Below, piece by piece: positions 7,149-14,635 of a DNA stretch of 24,837 nucleotides. The DNA is from an uncultured Clostridia bacterium (GTDB lineage: Bacteria; Bacillota; Clostridia; Christensenellales; Pumilibacteraceae). The stretch is from the NCBI GenBank assembly GCA_934270565.1, contig CAKQPR010000023.1, forward strand, positions 1-24,837, given 5' to 3'. Below the pieces are notes generated by a model. It saw only the letters and a list, made by a program, of their open reading frames with translations. It was not told where the DNA came from and searched no databases. Numbering within the stretch: the stretch's first letter is position 1; every line of letters starts with the position of its first letter. The translations under genes and the position numbers were made by a program.

Positions 7149-8288
7149 TTACGCTTTGTAGACGACTTTGCCGCCGACGACGGTGCAAAGGATATTGAAA
7201 TCCTTGTCCATAACGGCGAAATCGGCGCGTTTGCCCACTTCGATACTGCCGCGCTCGTCGTACAAACCGAGGTTTTTGGCGGGGTTTGCGGAAGCGAAAT
7301 CGACAGCTTCGGTGAGTGAAACGCCCGCTTTTTCGACGAGGTTTTTGATAGCGACGTTCATTTTAAGCACGCTGCCGGCAAGCGTTCCGTCGGCAAGGCG
7401 AGCTTCGCCGTTCTTGACGAAAACCTGCTGACCGCCGAGCTCGGAGAGACCGTCGGGCATACCTTTTGCGCGCATAGCGTCGGTGATGAGCGTGAATTTG
7501 TCGTGCGGCTTGTTCTTGACGAAGATTCTGATCGCAGGAACGCTGACGTGAATCGTATCGCAGATCATTTCGCAGTTGAGTTCGTCGAACAGCATTGCCG
7601 CTCCCACTACACCCGCTTCGCGGTGATGAAGCGGCGTTTGCGCGTTGTAAGTGTGGGTTACGTTGGAGGCTCCCGCGGCGACAGCCGCTTCGACGTCGGA
7701 GAATTTTGCGCCCGTATGTCCGATCGAAGCGACTACGCCGATGTTTTTAAGGTGTTTAACGAGGTCGAGCCCGCCCTCCACTTCGGGAGCGAGGGTAACG
7801 ATCTTAATGTTTCCGCCCGAGAGTTCGTTGTACTTATCGAACGTTTCGGGAGCGGGTTTTGCAACGTACTCGAGCGGTTGCGCGCCGACGTGCTTGGGGG
7901 AAATGAACGGCCCTTCGAGGTGAACGCCGAGCACTTCCGCGCCCTTATACTCGCCCTTTTCGCGAACGTTTTTCACGTTTTTGAGGGCTTTGCCGATATT
8001 TTCGGGGCTTTGCGTCATGGTCGTGGCGAGGAAGCCCGTAGTTCCCTCTTTCGCGACGTATTCCGAAATGGTCTGAAGAGCTTCTTCGGTGCCGTCCATA
8101 GCGTCCGCGCCGCCCGCGCCGTGGATATGCTCGTCGATAAACCCGGGGAGCACAATGCCGTCGGTTTCGAAAATCGGCTCGACGTCAAGCTTACCGATCG
8201 CGGCGATTTTGCCGTCCTCGATCGCGATATCCGTCCTGATCAAACCCTTGCCCGCGATATACGCGGTTACGTTTTTAAGTCCTTTCAT
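7149..8288 (-). CDS. nagA: N-acetylglucosamine-6-phosphate deacetylase
   Basis: Removes the acetyl group from GlcNAc-6-phosphate to give glucosamine-6-phosphate, the first committed step of amino-sugar breakdown in the cytoplasm. The 379-residue length is normal for the family. Visible motifs of the amidohydrolase barrel are PGFIDEHIHG (His54, His56), HLEGPFISP (metal ligand Glu125), SIGHTGA (His191), THTYNAQTPLHHREAG (His212) and LITDAMRAKG with catalytic Asp270. The first HxH pair is often not a metal site in single-metal NagA enzymes. The start at 8288 lies 12 bases after the nagB stop with a GGCGG-like ribosome site. It is the last gene of the ROK-nagB-nagA operon; a terminator follows at 7092-7130. 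Confidence 0.95.
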   Translation of the reverse strand: MKGLKNVTAYIAGKGLIRTDIAIEDGKIAAIGKLDVEPIFETDGIVLPGFIDEHIHGAGGADAMDGTEEALQTISEYVAKEGTTGFLATTMTQSPENIGKALKNVKNVREKGEYKGAEVLGVHLEGPFISPKHVGAQPLEYVAKPAPETFDKYNELSGGNIKIVTLAPEVEGGLDLVKHLKNIGVVASIGHTGAKFSDVEAAVAAGASNVTHTYNAQTPLHHREAGVVGAAMLFDELNCEMICDTIHVSVPAIRIFVKNKPHDKFTLITDAMRAKGMPDGLSELGGQQVFVKNGEARLADGTLAGSVLKMNVAIKNLVEKAGVSLTEAVDFASANPAKNLGLYDERGSIEVGKRADFAVMDKDFNILCTVVGGKVVYKA

Positions 8289-8300
8289 ACCCGCGCCGCC

Positions 8301-9026
8301 TTATTTGATAAGAGCCGCCGCGGCTTCGTCGCAGACGAGCACGCAGTCGGGATGGAGCTGAAGAACGCTTGCGGGAACGGCTTCGGTGACTTCGCCCTTG
8401 ACGAGCCCGTAAACCGCCTTCGCCTTGTTCGCGCCGTTAGCCATGATGAGGATTTTCTTCGCGTTCATAATGTTTTTAAGCCCCATGGTGAACGCCTGAC
8501 GAGGCACTTCGTCGATGGACGCGAACATACGCGAGTTGTCCTTGATCGTGCTTTCGGTAAGATCGACGATATGCGTTACGCTGCCGAACGGAGTACCGGG
8601 TTCGTTGAACGCGATATGACCGTTCGAGCCGATGCCGAGCACCTGAATATCCTGCTGCATGGTCGCAAGAAGCGCGTTGTATCTGTCGCACTCCGCCTGA
8701 CGATCGACGGCTTTGCCGTTTTCGATATTCGTGTTCTTAAGATCGATATCGATATGATCGAAGAGGTTGTCGCGCATAAAGTAAACGTAACTCTGATCGC
8801 TCGAATAGTCAAGTCCCGCGTACTCGTCGAGGTTGACGGTTCTGATCTTCTTGTAGCTCGTTCCGTTTTCCTTGTGGTCGCGGATCATATTCTTGTAAAG
8901 CCCGATCGGGGTGGATCCCGTTGCGAGTCCGAGGATCGCTTCGGGGTTGGATTTAACGACGGTCTCCATTACTTCGAACGCCTTCGCGCTCATTTCGTCG
9001 TAGTCTTTTGCAACGATGACTTTCAT
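8301..9026 (-). CDS. nagB: Glucosamine-6-phosphate deaminase
   Basis: Converts glucosamine-6-phosphate to fructose-6-phosphate and ammonia, feeding glycolysis. At 241 residues it has the short length typical of Gram-positive NagB, without the C-terminal allosteric tail of the E. coli enzyme. Motifs are LATGSTP (34-40, phosphate loop), NLDEYAG with catalytic Asp67, and GIGSNGHIAFNEPG (131-144) with His137 and Glu142. The position equivalent to E. coli Asp141 is Asn135, a substitution I recall as common in Firmicute NagB. AAAGGAGA precedes the ATG. It sits between the ROK protein (65 bases upstream) and nagA (12 bases downstream), forming a complete pathway from GlcNAc-6-P. Confidence 0.96.
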   Translation of the reverse strand: MKVIVAKDYDEMSAKAFEVMETVVKSNPEAILGLATGSTPIGLYKNMIRDHKENGTSYKKIRTVNLDEYAGLDYSSDQSYVYFMRDNLFDHIDIDLKNTNIENGKAVDRQAECDRYNALLATMQQDIQVLGIGSNGHIAFNEPGTPFGSVTHIVDLTESTIKDNSRMFASIDEVPRQAFTMGLKNIMNAKKILIMANGANKAKAVYGLVKGEVTEAVPASVLQLHPDCVLVCDEAAAALIK

Positions 9027-9091
9027 TTTATTTTCTCCTTTGCGGTAATCCGCCGCAGATAAATATTTCTTTGTTCTATCGGGAAAACCGA

Positions 9092-10456
9092 TTACTTTCC
9101 CGAAGCCGCGAGCGAAGCAGCCGCGATACTCTGACCGACTCTGCGGTTTTTCTCGTCGGGCATTTCGAGCTCGAATTTAAGCTCGGGGAACTCGGTGGCG
9201 AGCACTTCCTTGGCTTTCTTTATGACGATATTGCCGCCCTCGCCGCTCGTCACTCTGCCGAGAAGCAGAATATGCTTGATATCGTAGAACATTGCGTAGA
9301 ACGGAAGCGTGTAGCCGAGGTAAATACCGATATTCTCGTAAATTTCCTTTGCAAGCGGATCGCCCTTTTCCATAAGCTTCTGAATGACTTTGAGCTTTTC
9401 GGCGGGGCTCAGACCCTCTTCGAACTTGAAGCCGCCCGCTTCGGCAAGCTTGATCACGCTGTCCTGCGAGAAGTACTTGACGCCGCAGCCGTAATCGCCG
9501 CTCCACTCGTCCACCATCGAATCCTTGTTGTAATCGACGGGAACGAACGCGAGCTCGCTCAGCCAGCCGTTAAGCCCGCCGTCGCGGTTGATGTAACCCA
9601 CCGCTTCGCTCGTGCCCATCGCGATACCGAGAACCTCGTTGTCGTTAAGGTCGATCGCTCCCGCAAGCGCGGTTACGTCGCCGTCGTTGGCTACTTCGAG
9701 CGGAACGTCGCCCATTTCTTTGGCGATGTCGATATACATCGACTTTACGTGCTTTTCGAAATCCTCGTCGTTTACCTTGAGGAAAAGCGACGCGACCATT
9801 ATTTTATTATTGACGTAAACGCCCGCGCTCGAAACGCCGATAGCGTCCACGCGCGGCATCTTACTCGCCGCGGTTTTCATCGCTTTGAGAATCTCGCCGT
9901 AATGGTACGACGGATCGGGATTGATTTTTGGGAACCAGACGACCTCTTCGCTGTAAACGACGTTGCCGTCCACTACCGCGCTGACTTTGCGATCGCTTCC
10001 GCCAGCGTCGAAGCCGATACGGCAGCCGTCGAGGTGTCCGCCCACTTTAAGCGAGCATTTCTTCTCTTCGGGGAAATCCTTTTCGGTCGTTTCGATCACT
10101 TCGAACTTGCTTTCGTAAACGCGCTCCATAAAGCCCTTGTCGAAGCTGCGAAGCCCCGTTTCGGTATAAGCCGCTTTTATGTAGTCGTAAACGCCCTTGT
10201 CGCCGCAAATATAGATCTTGTAGCCGCCCACGACCCAAAGAATCGTCTTTATGATGCGCTCCGCCATACGGTTGTTTTCCTCGGCGTGTCCGCAAGCGAA
10301 AATATCGTATGCGTAAACGTACTTGTATCCGTCGTTGCGCTCGACGCAAATTTTAAGCGGCTTAGCGTGCCCCGACTTCTTCACCTCTTCGCCGTATGCC
10401 TTGAACTCAAGGTACATCGGACGAAATCCCTTATCAAGCGATGGTACGAACTTCAT
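9092..10456 (-). CDS. ROK-family kinase-like protein with extra N-terminal domain
   Basis: A 454-residue protein whose C-terminal two-thirds follow the ROK/BadF sugar-kinase fold: phosphate-1 loop GFDAGGSDRKVSAVVDG (148-164), GVSSAG (207-212), ANDGDVTALA with likely catalytic Asp258, GTSEAVGYI (281-289) and LLLGRVTSGEGGN (397-409). The zinc-binding CxCGxxGC motif of most ROK proteins is absent; only GDYGCG remains. Residues 1-140 are an additional domain without similarity that I recognise, containing WVVGGYKIYICGDKGVYDYI. As first gene of the operon with nagB and nagA it may phosphorylate GlcNAc or a related amino sugar, or act as a sugar-sensing protein; no DNA-binding domain is visible. 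AGGAGA lies 8 bases upstream of the ATG. It is divergent from an AraC regulator. Confidence 0.8.
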   Translation of the reverse strand: MKFVPSLDKGFRPMYLEFKAYGEEVKKSGHAKPLKICVERNDGYKYVYAYDIFACGHAEENNRMAERIIKTILWVVGGYKIYICGDKGVYDYIKAAYTETGLRSFDKGFMERVYESKFEVIETTEKDFPEEKKCSLKVGGHLDGCRIGFDAGGSDRKVSAVVDGNVVYSEEVVWFPKINPDPSYHYGEILKAMKTAASKMPRVDAIGVSSAGVYVNNKIMVASLFLKVNDEDFEKHVKSMYIDIAKEMGDVPLEVANDGDVTALAGAIDLNDNEVLGIAMGTSEAVGYINRDGGLNGWLSELAFVPVDYNKDSMVDEWSGDYGCGVKYFSQDSVIKLAEAGGFKFEEGLSPAEKLKVIQKLMEKGDPLAKEIYENIGIYLGYTLPFYAMFYDIKHILLLGRVTSGEGGNIVIKKAKEVLATEFPELKFELEMPDEKNRRVGQSIAAASLAASGK

Positions 10457-10487
10457 ATCTTTTTCTCCTGTTGTTTGTCTTATTTAT

Positions 10488-10515
10488 ATTATAACGCCGT
10501 TTTCCGAAAAGTCAT
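10488..10515 (-). promoter_or_regulatory. Promoter of the ROK-nagB-nagA operon
   Basis: On the minus strand a perfect TATAAT (10488-10493) is preceded, 16 bases upstream, by ATGACT (10510-10515), a 4 of 6 match to TTGACA. It lies about 32 bases from the ROK gene start. Confidence 0.6.
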
Positions 10516-10572
10516 AGTCATAATCTTTACCAAAATTTATACAATATTTCACTTTTGCGCGGCTAAAATATT

Positions 10573-10600
10573 TTGCAAAACCAAGAAAATGCGGTATAAT
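10573..10600 (+). promoter_or_regulatory. Promoter of the AraC regulator gene
   Basis: A perfect TATAAT at 10595-10600 with TTGCAA at 10573-10578 (16-base spacing). Predicted start of transcription is near 10607, so the leader before ATG 10620 is very short. A TTTTGC...GCAAAA dyad (10553-10558 and 10575-10580) overlaps the -35 region and could bind a regulator. Confidence 0.6.
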
Positions 10601-10619
10601 GGTAACGGAGCGAAAGAAA

Positions 10620-11495
10620 ATGCAAAAAACGTTTTATATGTACAAAATAAACGGGCTTCTGAATATTTCGGAAATCGTCACGATTCACTATCAGAAGCTT
10701 ACGAAAACTTACTCGTACCCGAGCGAAAGCCACGATTTCTGGGAGATAATTTACTGCGACAAAAACGAGCTGCTCGTTGTCGCTGGCGGCGAAACGCATA
10801 CGCTGAAAAAGGGCGAGATCATCTTTATCGCCCCTAACGTCGAACATTCCGTGCGGTCGAACGGACTCGCCGATCCGAACATTTTCATCGTGAGTTTCGT
10901 ATGCCGGTCGAAATCGATGGGGTACTTCCGCGACAAGATTTTTACCGTGCCCGAGGAGCTGAGATACCTGCTCGCTTCGATTATGACGGAAGCGAAAAAC
11001 ACGTTCGTTATACCCGATTTCAACCCGAATCTGAACCGCCTCGCGCTCCGCCCCGACCCGAGCATAGGCGGAGCGCAGATCATCAAAAACAACCTCGAGG
11101 AACTGTTCGTAAAGCTTATCCGCGTCGAAACCGCAAAACCCTCTTCGCAGACGGTTTTTATTTCAAAAGTCGAGGATTCGGACGCGCTCGAGGACGAAAT
11201 TATGCGAATTCTCGAACGCTCGGTTTACGGAACGATTACGCTCGACGAGATTTCGGGCGAGCTGCATTACGGCAAAACTTCGCTCTGTCAGGTGTTCAGA
11301 AAGCGCACCGGAAAAACCATTATCGGCTACTACCTCGAACTCAAAATCGAGGAAAGCAAACGCCTGATCCGCGAGGATAAAACCTTTTCCGAAATCGCGG
11401 ACCTGCTCGGATTCGACTCGCTCCCCCACTTTACCAAAACCTTCAAGCGTATTACGACCATGACCCCCCGCGAGTTCAAAAACAGTATTCTTTAA
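10620..11495 (+). CDS. AraC-family regulator with cupin sensor, next to nag genes
   Basis: A 291-residue regulator. Residues about 30-95 look like an AraC-type cupin (HDFWEIIYCD, LVVAGGETHTLKKGEIIFIAPNVEHSV). The C-terminal 100 residues hold the double helix-turn-helix: ITLDEISGELHYGKTSLCQVFRKRTGKTI, then LIREDKTFSEIADLLGFDSLPHFTKTFKR with the family ending MTPREFKNS. I chose ATG 10620, with GGAG 9 bases upstream, over the in-frame ATG 10599, because the latter overlaps the -10 box of the promoter. It is divergent from the ROK-nagB-nagA operon and is the obvious candidate to activate it in response to an amino sugar. That regulatory link is inference from position. Confidence 0.88.
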   Translation: MQKTFYMYKINGLLNISEIVTIHYQKLTKTYSYPSESHDFWEIIYCDKNELLVVAGGETHTLKKGEIIFIAPNVEHSVRSNGLADPNIFIVSFVCRSKSMGYFRDKIFTVPEELRYLLASIMTEAKNTFVIPDFNPNLNRLALRPDPSIGGAQIIKNNLEELFVKLIRVETAKPSSQTVFISKVEDSDALEDEIMRILERSVYGTITLDEISGELHYGKTSLCQVFRKRTGKTIIGYYLELKIEESKRLIREDKTFSEIADLLGFDSLPHFTKTFKRITTMTPREFKNSIL

Positions 11496-11536
11496 GACCG
11501 CGTTGCCGTTTTAATATAACGCACGCTTCTCGCCTT

Positions 11537-11704
11537 GGCAGCCTTTTAAAGCCTTCCCCTTGGGGGGAAGGTGGATTGCAGAAGCGTTAGCGCAGGCAAG
11601 ACGAATGAGGGGTCGGGTTATGACAAACGTTACGTAAAAGACAACCCCTCATCACCGCCTACGGCGGAGCTTCCCCCCAAGGGGAAGCCTCAAGCGGCTC
11701 TGCC
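11537..11704. repeat. 168-bp MITE-like imperfect inverted repeat
   Basis: The outer arms GGCAGCC (11537) and GGCTCTGCC (ending 11704), the long arms at 11551-11572 and 11669-11689 (core CTTCCCC-TTGGGGGGAAG and complement), and inner ATGAGGGGT (11605-11613) versus ACCCCTCAT (11644-11652) give a nested hairpin over the whole element. Each long arm is itself nearly palindromic. It carries no reading frame. It resembles non-autonomous interspersed elements that I recall from gut Clostridia, but only one copy lies in this window. The rest of 11496-11749 holds nothing else that I can support. Confidence 0.65.
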
Positions 11705-11749
11705 GTTTTGAGAACATGCTTCTATTCTTAATAAACTCGCGTCAACGTT

Positions 11750-11777
11750 AAAACCCACCCGCTTTGGGGTGGGTTTT
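11750..11777 (-). terminator. Rho-independent terminator of tRNA-Ser
   Basis: An 11-bp perfect stem (11750-11760 with 11767-11777, AAAACCCACCC) with a 6-base loop; on the minus strand it ends in GGGTGGGTTTT, directly after the tRNA gene. Confidence 0.85.
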
Positions 11778-11782
11778 GGCGT

Positions 11783-11871
11783 TGGCGGAGGCTGGGGGAT
11801 TCGAACCCTCGTGGGCTTGCACCCAAACGGTTTTCAAGACCGCCTCGTTATGACCGCTTCGATAAGCCTCC
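11783..11871 (-). tRNA. tRNA-Ser (anticodon UGA)
   Basis: Acceptor arms GGAGGCT (5' end at 11871) and AGCCTCC pair perfectly; the discriminator is G and CCA is encoded (11783-11785). The anticodon loop reads CTTGAAA, giving UGA. The T-arm carries GGTTCGAATCC. A long variable arm (TTGGGTGCAAGCCCACG) confirms the class II serine type. It has its own promoter and terminator. Confidence 0.95.
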
Positions 11872-11887
11872 TTGCGTAACGTTTTTC

Positions 11888-11916
11888 AGTTTAGCACAAA
11901 TCAAAAGAAAAGTCAA
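11888..11916 (-). promoter_or_regulatory. Promoter of tRNA-Ser
   Basis: On the minus strand TTGACT (11911-11916), 17 bases, then TAAACT (11888-11893) with a TGC extended -10, located 17 bases upstream of the mature tRNA end. Confidence 0.8.
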
Positions 11917-11959
11917 GCGATATGGTGCATGAGCATAACGCAAGCGAGCGCGGCGACAG

Positions 11960-13471
11960 TCAGTCACCGGTTAACTCGTCGATTATTTCGGGGGTTGGCG
12001 GCGAGGTTCGGAGCGAGCGGACGAGTCCCGCGCGATAAATAAGATAGAAAGCAAGCGAAATCGCCGTACCTATCACCCACCCGGGAGCCCAACTCCACCA
12101 GATGCCGGACGGAGAATCGATCAGCCACGTAAACAGGTACGCGCAGGACACGCGCAGAAGAAGGTCGACGGACGTACCGAGTATGAAACCGAGCATTTTG
12201 CCCGCGCCTTTCAGAACCGAATCGGTAACGGATTTAACCGACAAAACGGCATAAAACGGCACGATCGCGACGAGCATTTGTCGTCCGACGTCGATAACCG
12301 CATCCGAGCCTTCGCCCGCTTCTGCGAACAGGCTTATGAGAAATCCCGACAACGGCAGACACAACGCCATAAGCACGGCGCAGGTTACTGCGACCATGAT
12401 CGTAGCGGCTCCGGTGCCGGAAATAACGCGGTCGGGCTTGCCGGCGCCGATGTTTTGCGAAACGAATATGGACAACGCGTTACTCGTGGTGAACAGAATG
12501 CTGATGCAGAAAGAGTTGATTTTGATTCCCGCGCCGTACCCCGCGATGACGGTATTCCCGTACGAATTGACGAGGTTCTGAATAAAAAGCTGACCTATCG
12601 AGACCGCCGACTGCTGAACGACGGTCGGAACGCCTATGTACATAATCTCTTTAAGCGCGCAGCCGTCGAGTTTTTTATAAGGTTTCTTTTCAAAAAAGAA
12701 GGAAATTATCACCTTTATGCCAACGGCGATATTAACGAACGGATTTCGTTTCGGCTCCGCCGGGGGCAATTCTTCCGCCACGGCGTCTCCGTTCGTCCCG
12801 CTGCCCGTTTCGTGAAGGATGCGGGCGAGAACGATCACGGAACCTACGCACGCCACGCCCTGCGCGATAACGGTCGCAAGGCTGAGCCCCCACGCTGTCA
12901 TACCGCAGACGGTAACGAATAAAATGTCCACGATTACGTTGAAAACGGTGGAAAAAATCAGAAAATACAGCGGAATCCGCGAGTTCCCGAGTGCCTGAAA
13001 CGCGGACATGCACGAGTTGTAAAGGAACGCGAATACCATTCCGAGTACGTAAAATTTGAGGTATCCCGCCGCTTCGGACATAATCGATTCGGGCGTGGAA
13101 AGAAGGCGCAAAAGCGGCTCGGTGGTAAACCAGCCTATCACCGTAAGCGCGGCGGCGATCATTAGAAACGACAAAAACGACGTAGACACCGCGCTCTTTA
13201 ATTTAATGAAGTTCTTCTCGCCGTAAGCGCGCGAGCAAACGATCGAACACCCAACTCCGAGCCCCGTGCCGATATTCGTGAAAATTACGGTGATCGGATA
13301 GGAAGCGGAAACCGCGGCGAGCGCGTCGTTGCCCAGAAATTTGCCGGCGATCACGCTGTCGGCAATATTATAAAGCTGTTGGAAAGTCACGCTCACAAGC
13401 ATGGGAAGCGTGAACAGCAACAGTAATTTCAGGGGTTTGCCCCTGCTCATATCGTTCGTATTAGCACTCAT
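11960..13471 (-). CDS. MATE-family multidrug/organic cation efflux transporter
   Basis: A 503-residue polytopic membrane protein of the MATE (multi antimicrobial extrusion) family, coupling Na+ or H+ influx to export of cationic compounds. About twelve hydrophobic segments are present. The N-terminal lobe shows the family pattern LLLFTLPMLVSVTFQQLYNIADSVIAGKFLGNDALAAVSASYPI. The second lobe starts with IMYIGVPTVVQQSAVSIGQLFIQNLVNSYG. A hydrophilic linker around residues 250-290 separates the lobes. ATG 13471 is preferred, with GGAAGGC about 9 bases upstream; the frame runs 32 codons further, but that stretch is very basic and looks untranslated. Substrate cannot be told from sequence. It has its own promoter with a leader of about 98 bases. 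Confidence 0.92.
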   Translation of the reverse strand: MSANTNDMSRGKPLKLLLLFTLPMLVSVTFQQLYNIADSVIAGKFLGNDALAAVSASYPITVIFTNIGTGLGVGCSIVCSRAYGEKNFIKLKSAVSTSFLSFLMIAAALTVIGWFTTEPLLRLLSTPESIMSEAAGYLKFYVLGMVFAFLYNSCMSAFQALGNSRIPLYFLIFSTVFNVIVDILFVTVCGMTAWGLSLATVIAQGVACVGSVIVLARILHETGSGTNGDAVAEELPPAEPKRNPFVNIAVGIKVIISFFFEKKPYKKLDGCALKEIMYIGVPTVVQQSAVSIGQLFIQNLVNSYGNTVIAGYGAGIKINSFCISILFTTSNALSIFVSQNIGAGKPDRVISGTGAATIMVAVTCAVLMALCLPLSGFLISLFAEAGEGSDAVIDVGRQMLVAIVPFYAVLSVKSVTDSVLKGAGKMLGFILGTSVDLLLRVSCAYLFTWLIDSPSGIWWSWAPGWVIGTAISLAFYLIYRAGLVRSLRTSPPTPEIIDELTGD

Positions 13472-13575
13472 AAATACTGCCTTCCGTGATAAGTTTTGGC
13501 GACGGCGTCGGGGCGTTTGCCGTTTCCGACGCGTAGTTTTCAGACGAAACAATCGGTAATTTTTCAACCTATGTA

Positions 13576-13604
13576 ATTATATCACTCGCGGAAACAAAAG
13601 TAAA
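13576..13604 (-). promoter_or_regulatory. Promoter of the MATE gene
   Basis: On the minus strand TTTACT (13599-13604), 17 bases, then TATAAT (13576-13581). The leader contains a GCGTCGG/CCGACGC hairpin (13505-13511 with 13526-13532). Confidence 0.7.
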
Positions 13605-13680
13605 CGAAAAAAACCGACATTTTCCCGTAAAATCCCGATTTTTTCGATACGTTTTGTTATTTTGATACACGAATTAAATC

Positions 13681-13702
13681 TGCCCGTCGAATCGACGAGG
13701 CA
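13681..13702 (-). terminator. Hairpin after recR, possible weak terminator
   Basis: TGCCCGTC (13681-13688) pairs with GACG-a-GGCA (13694-13702) around a GAATC loop, with one bulged base. It follows the recR stop by 8 bases, but the downstream T-content is low, so termination is uncertain. Confidence 0.35.
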
Positions 13703-13709
13703 AATCCCG

Positions 13710-14294
13710 TCAGATTTCGGTACGCGACTCGAGCGCGCGGGTAAGCGTCACTTCGTCGGCGTATTCGATTTCCGAACCCATGCTGATGCCCTGCGCGAGC
13801 CGAGTTACCTTTACGCCGAGCGGGCGCAGAAGCCGCGCGATATACATAGCGGTCGCTTCGCCCTCCACGTCGGGGTTGGTAGCCATAATGACTTCCTTCA
13901 CTCCGTCAAGGCGCGAAAGAAGCTGTTTTATGCGCAGTTTCTCCGGTCCTCTGCCGTCGAGCGGCGAAAGCGTGCCGCCGAGAACGTGGTAAACGAACGT
14001 GCGCCCCGCCACTCTTTCGAGCGCGAGAACGTCTTTCGGTTCGGCTACCACGCAGATCACGTCGTGACTGCGGCTCGAACAGATATCGCACACGTCCTTG
14101 TCGGTAAGGTTTCCGCAAACCGAGCAGAATTTTACCTTTTCCTTTACTTCGGTTATCGCTTCGGCGAAGCTTTTCGCGTCCTCTTCGGACATTTCTATAA
14201 CGGCGTAAGCGTACCGCTGAGCGGTCTTCCGCCCGACGCCGGGGAGCGCCGCGAAACGGTTTACGAGCCGTTCGATTACTTCGGGTTGGCGCAT
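13710..14294 (-). CDS. recR: Recombination mediator protein RecR
   Basis: A 194-residue protein that works with RecF and RecO to load RecA on gapped DNA during recombinational repair. It shows the N-terminal helix-hairpin-helix LPGVGRKTAQR (17-27), a C4 zinc finger (Cys57, Cys60, Cys69, Cys72), and a Toprim domain with VVAEPKDV (82-89) and HVLGGTLSPLDG (103-114). The length is slightly under the usual 198-200. The ATG lies 2 bases after the ybaB stop, so translation is probably coupled. The dnaX-ybaB-recR order is a classic bacterial operon. Confidence 0.97.
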   Translation of the reverse strand: MRQPEVIERLVNRFAALPGVGRKTAQRYAYAVIEMSEEDAKSFAEAITEVKEKVKFCSVCGNLTDKDVCDICSSRSHDVICVVAEPKDVLALERVAGRTFVYHVLGGTLSPLDGRGPEKLRIKQLLSRLDGVKEVIMATNPDVEGEATAMYIARLLRPLGVKVTRLAQGISMGSEIEYADEVTLTRALESRTEI

Positions 14295-14296
14295 GG

Positions 14297-14626
14297 TTAC
14301 ATCATACCGCCCATGCCCGCGGGCATAAGCTTAGCCGAAAGCTCGTCCGCTTTTTCCGCCGCCGCGTTGATCGCCGCAACGATAAGATCTTCGAGCATTT
14401 CGACGTCCTCGGGATCGACCGCCGCGGGATTGATCGACACGCCCGTAACGCGCTTGTCGCCCGTCATCGTGACGGTAACCATACCACCCGCGCTGCCTTC
14501 GACCTCGGTGTTTTTGATTTCTTCGCGGGCGGCGTTCATCTGCTCCTGAAGTTTCTGAGCTTGTTTCATCATCGCCTGCATATTCATTCCGCCCATGCCG
14601 CCGAATCCGCCTTTTCCGTATGCCAT
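14297..14626 (-). CDS. YbaB/EbfC-family nucleoid-associated protein
   Basis: A 109-residue dimeric DNA-binding protein of the YbaB/EbfC family, thought to help organise the nucleoid. The central part (MQAMMKQAQKLQEQMNAAREEIKNTEVEGSAGGMVTVTMTGDKRVTGVSI) is diagnostic, followed by a helical tail with EDVEMLEDLIVAAINAA. The N-terminal Gly/Met-rich start (KGGFGGMGGMN) and the C-terminal MPAGMGGMM are typical low-complexity ends. The AGGAGG ribosome site at 14631-14636 overlaps the dnaX stop codon (TAG within TAGGAGG), linking translation of the two genes. Confidence 0.95.
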   Translation of the reverse strand: MAYGKGGFGGMGGMNMQAMMKQAQKLQEQMNAAREEIKNTEVEGSAGGMVTVTMTGDKRVTGVSINPAAVDPEDVEMLEDLIVAAINAAAEKADELSAKLMPAGMGGMM

Positions 14627-14635
14627 AATATCCTC

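Noticed and set aside
7503..10837. Two long plus-strand reading frames (519 and 588 codons) opposite nagA, nagB and the ROK gene
   Set aside because: They are antisense to well-supported genes, match no family, are rich in Arg/Phe/Val/His from complementing the real codons, and have no ribosome sites. They result from codon bias that avoids stops in the antisense frame.
11960..11970. Possible functional link of the MATE gene with the recR operon
   Set aside because: It has its own promoter and a hairpin separates it from recR; adjacency alone is not evidence.
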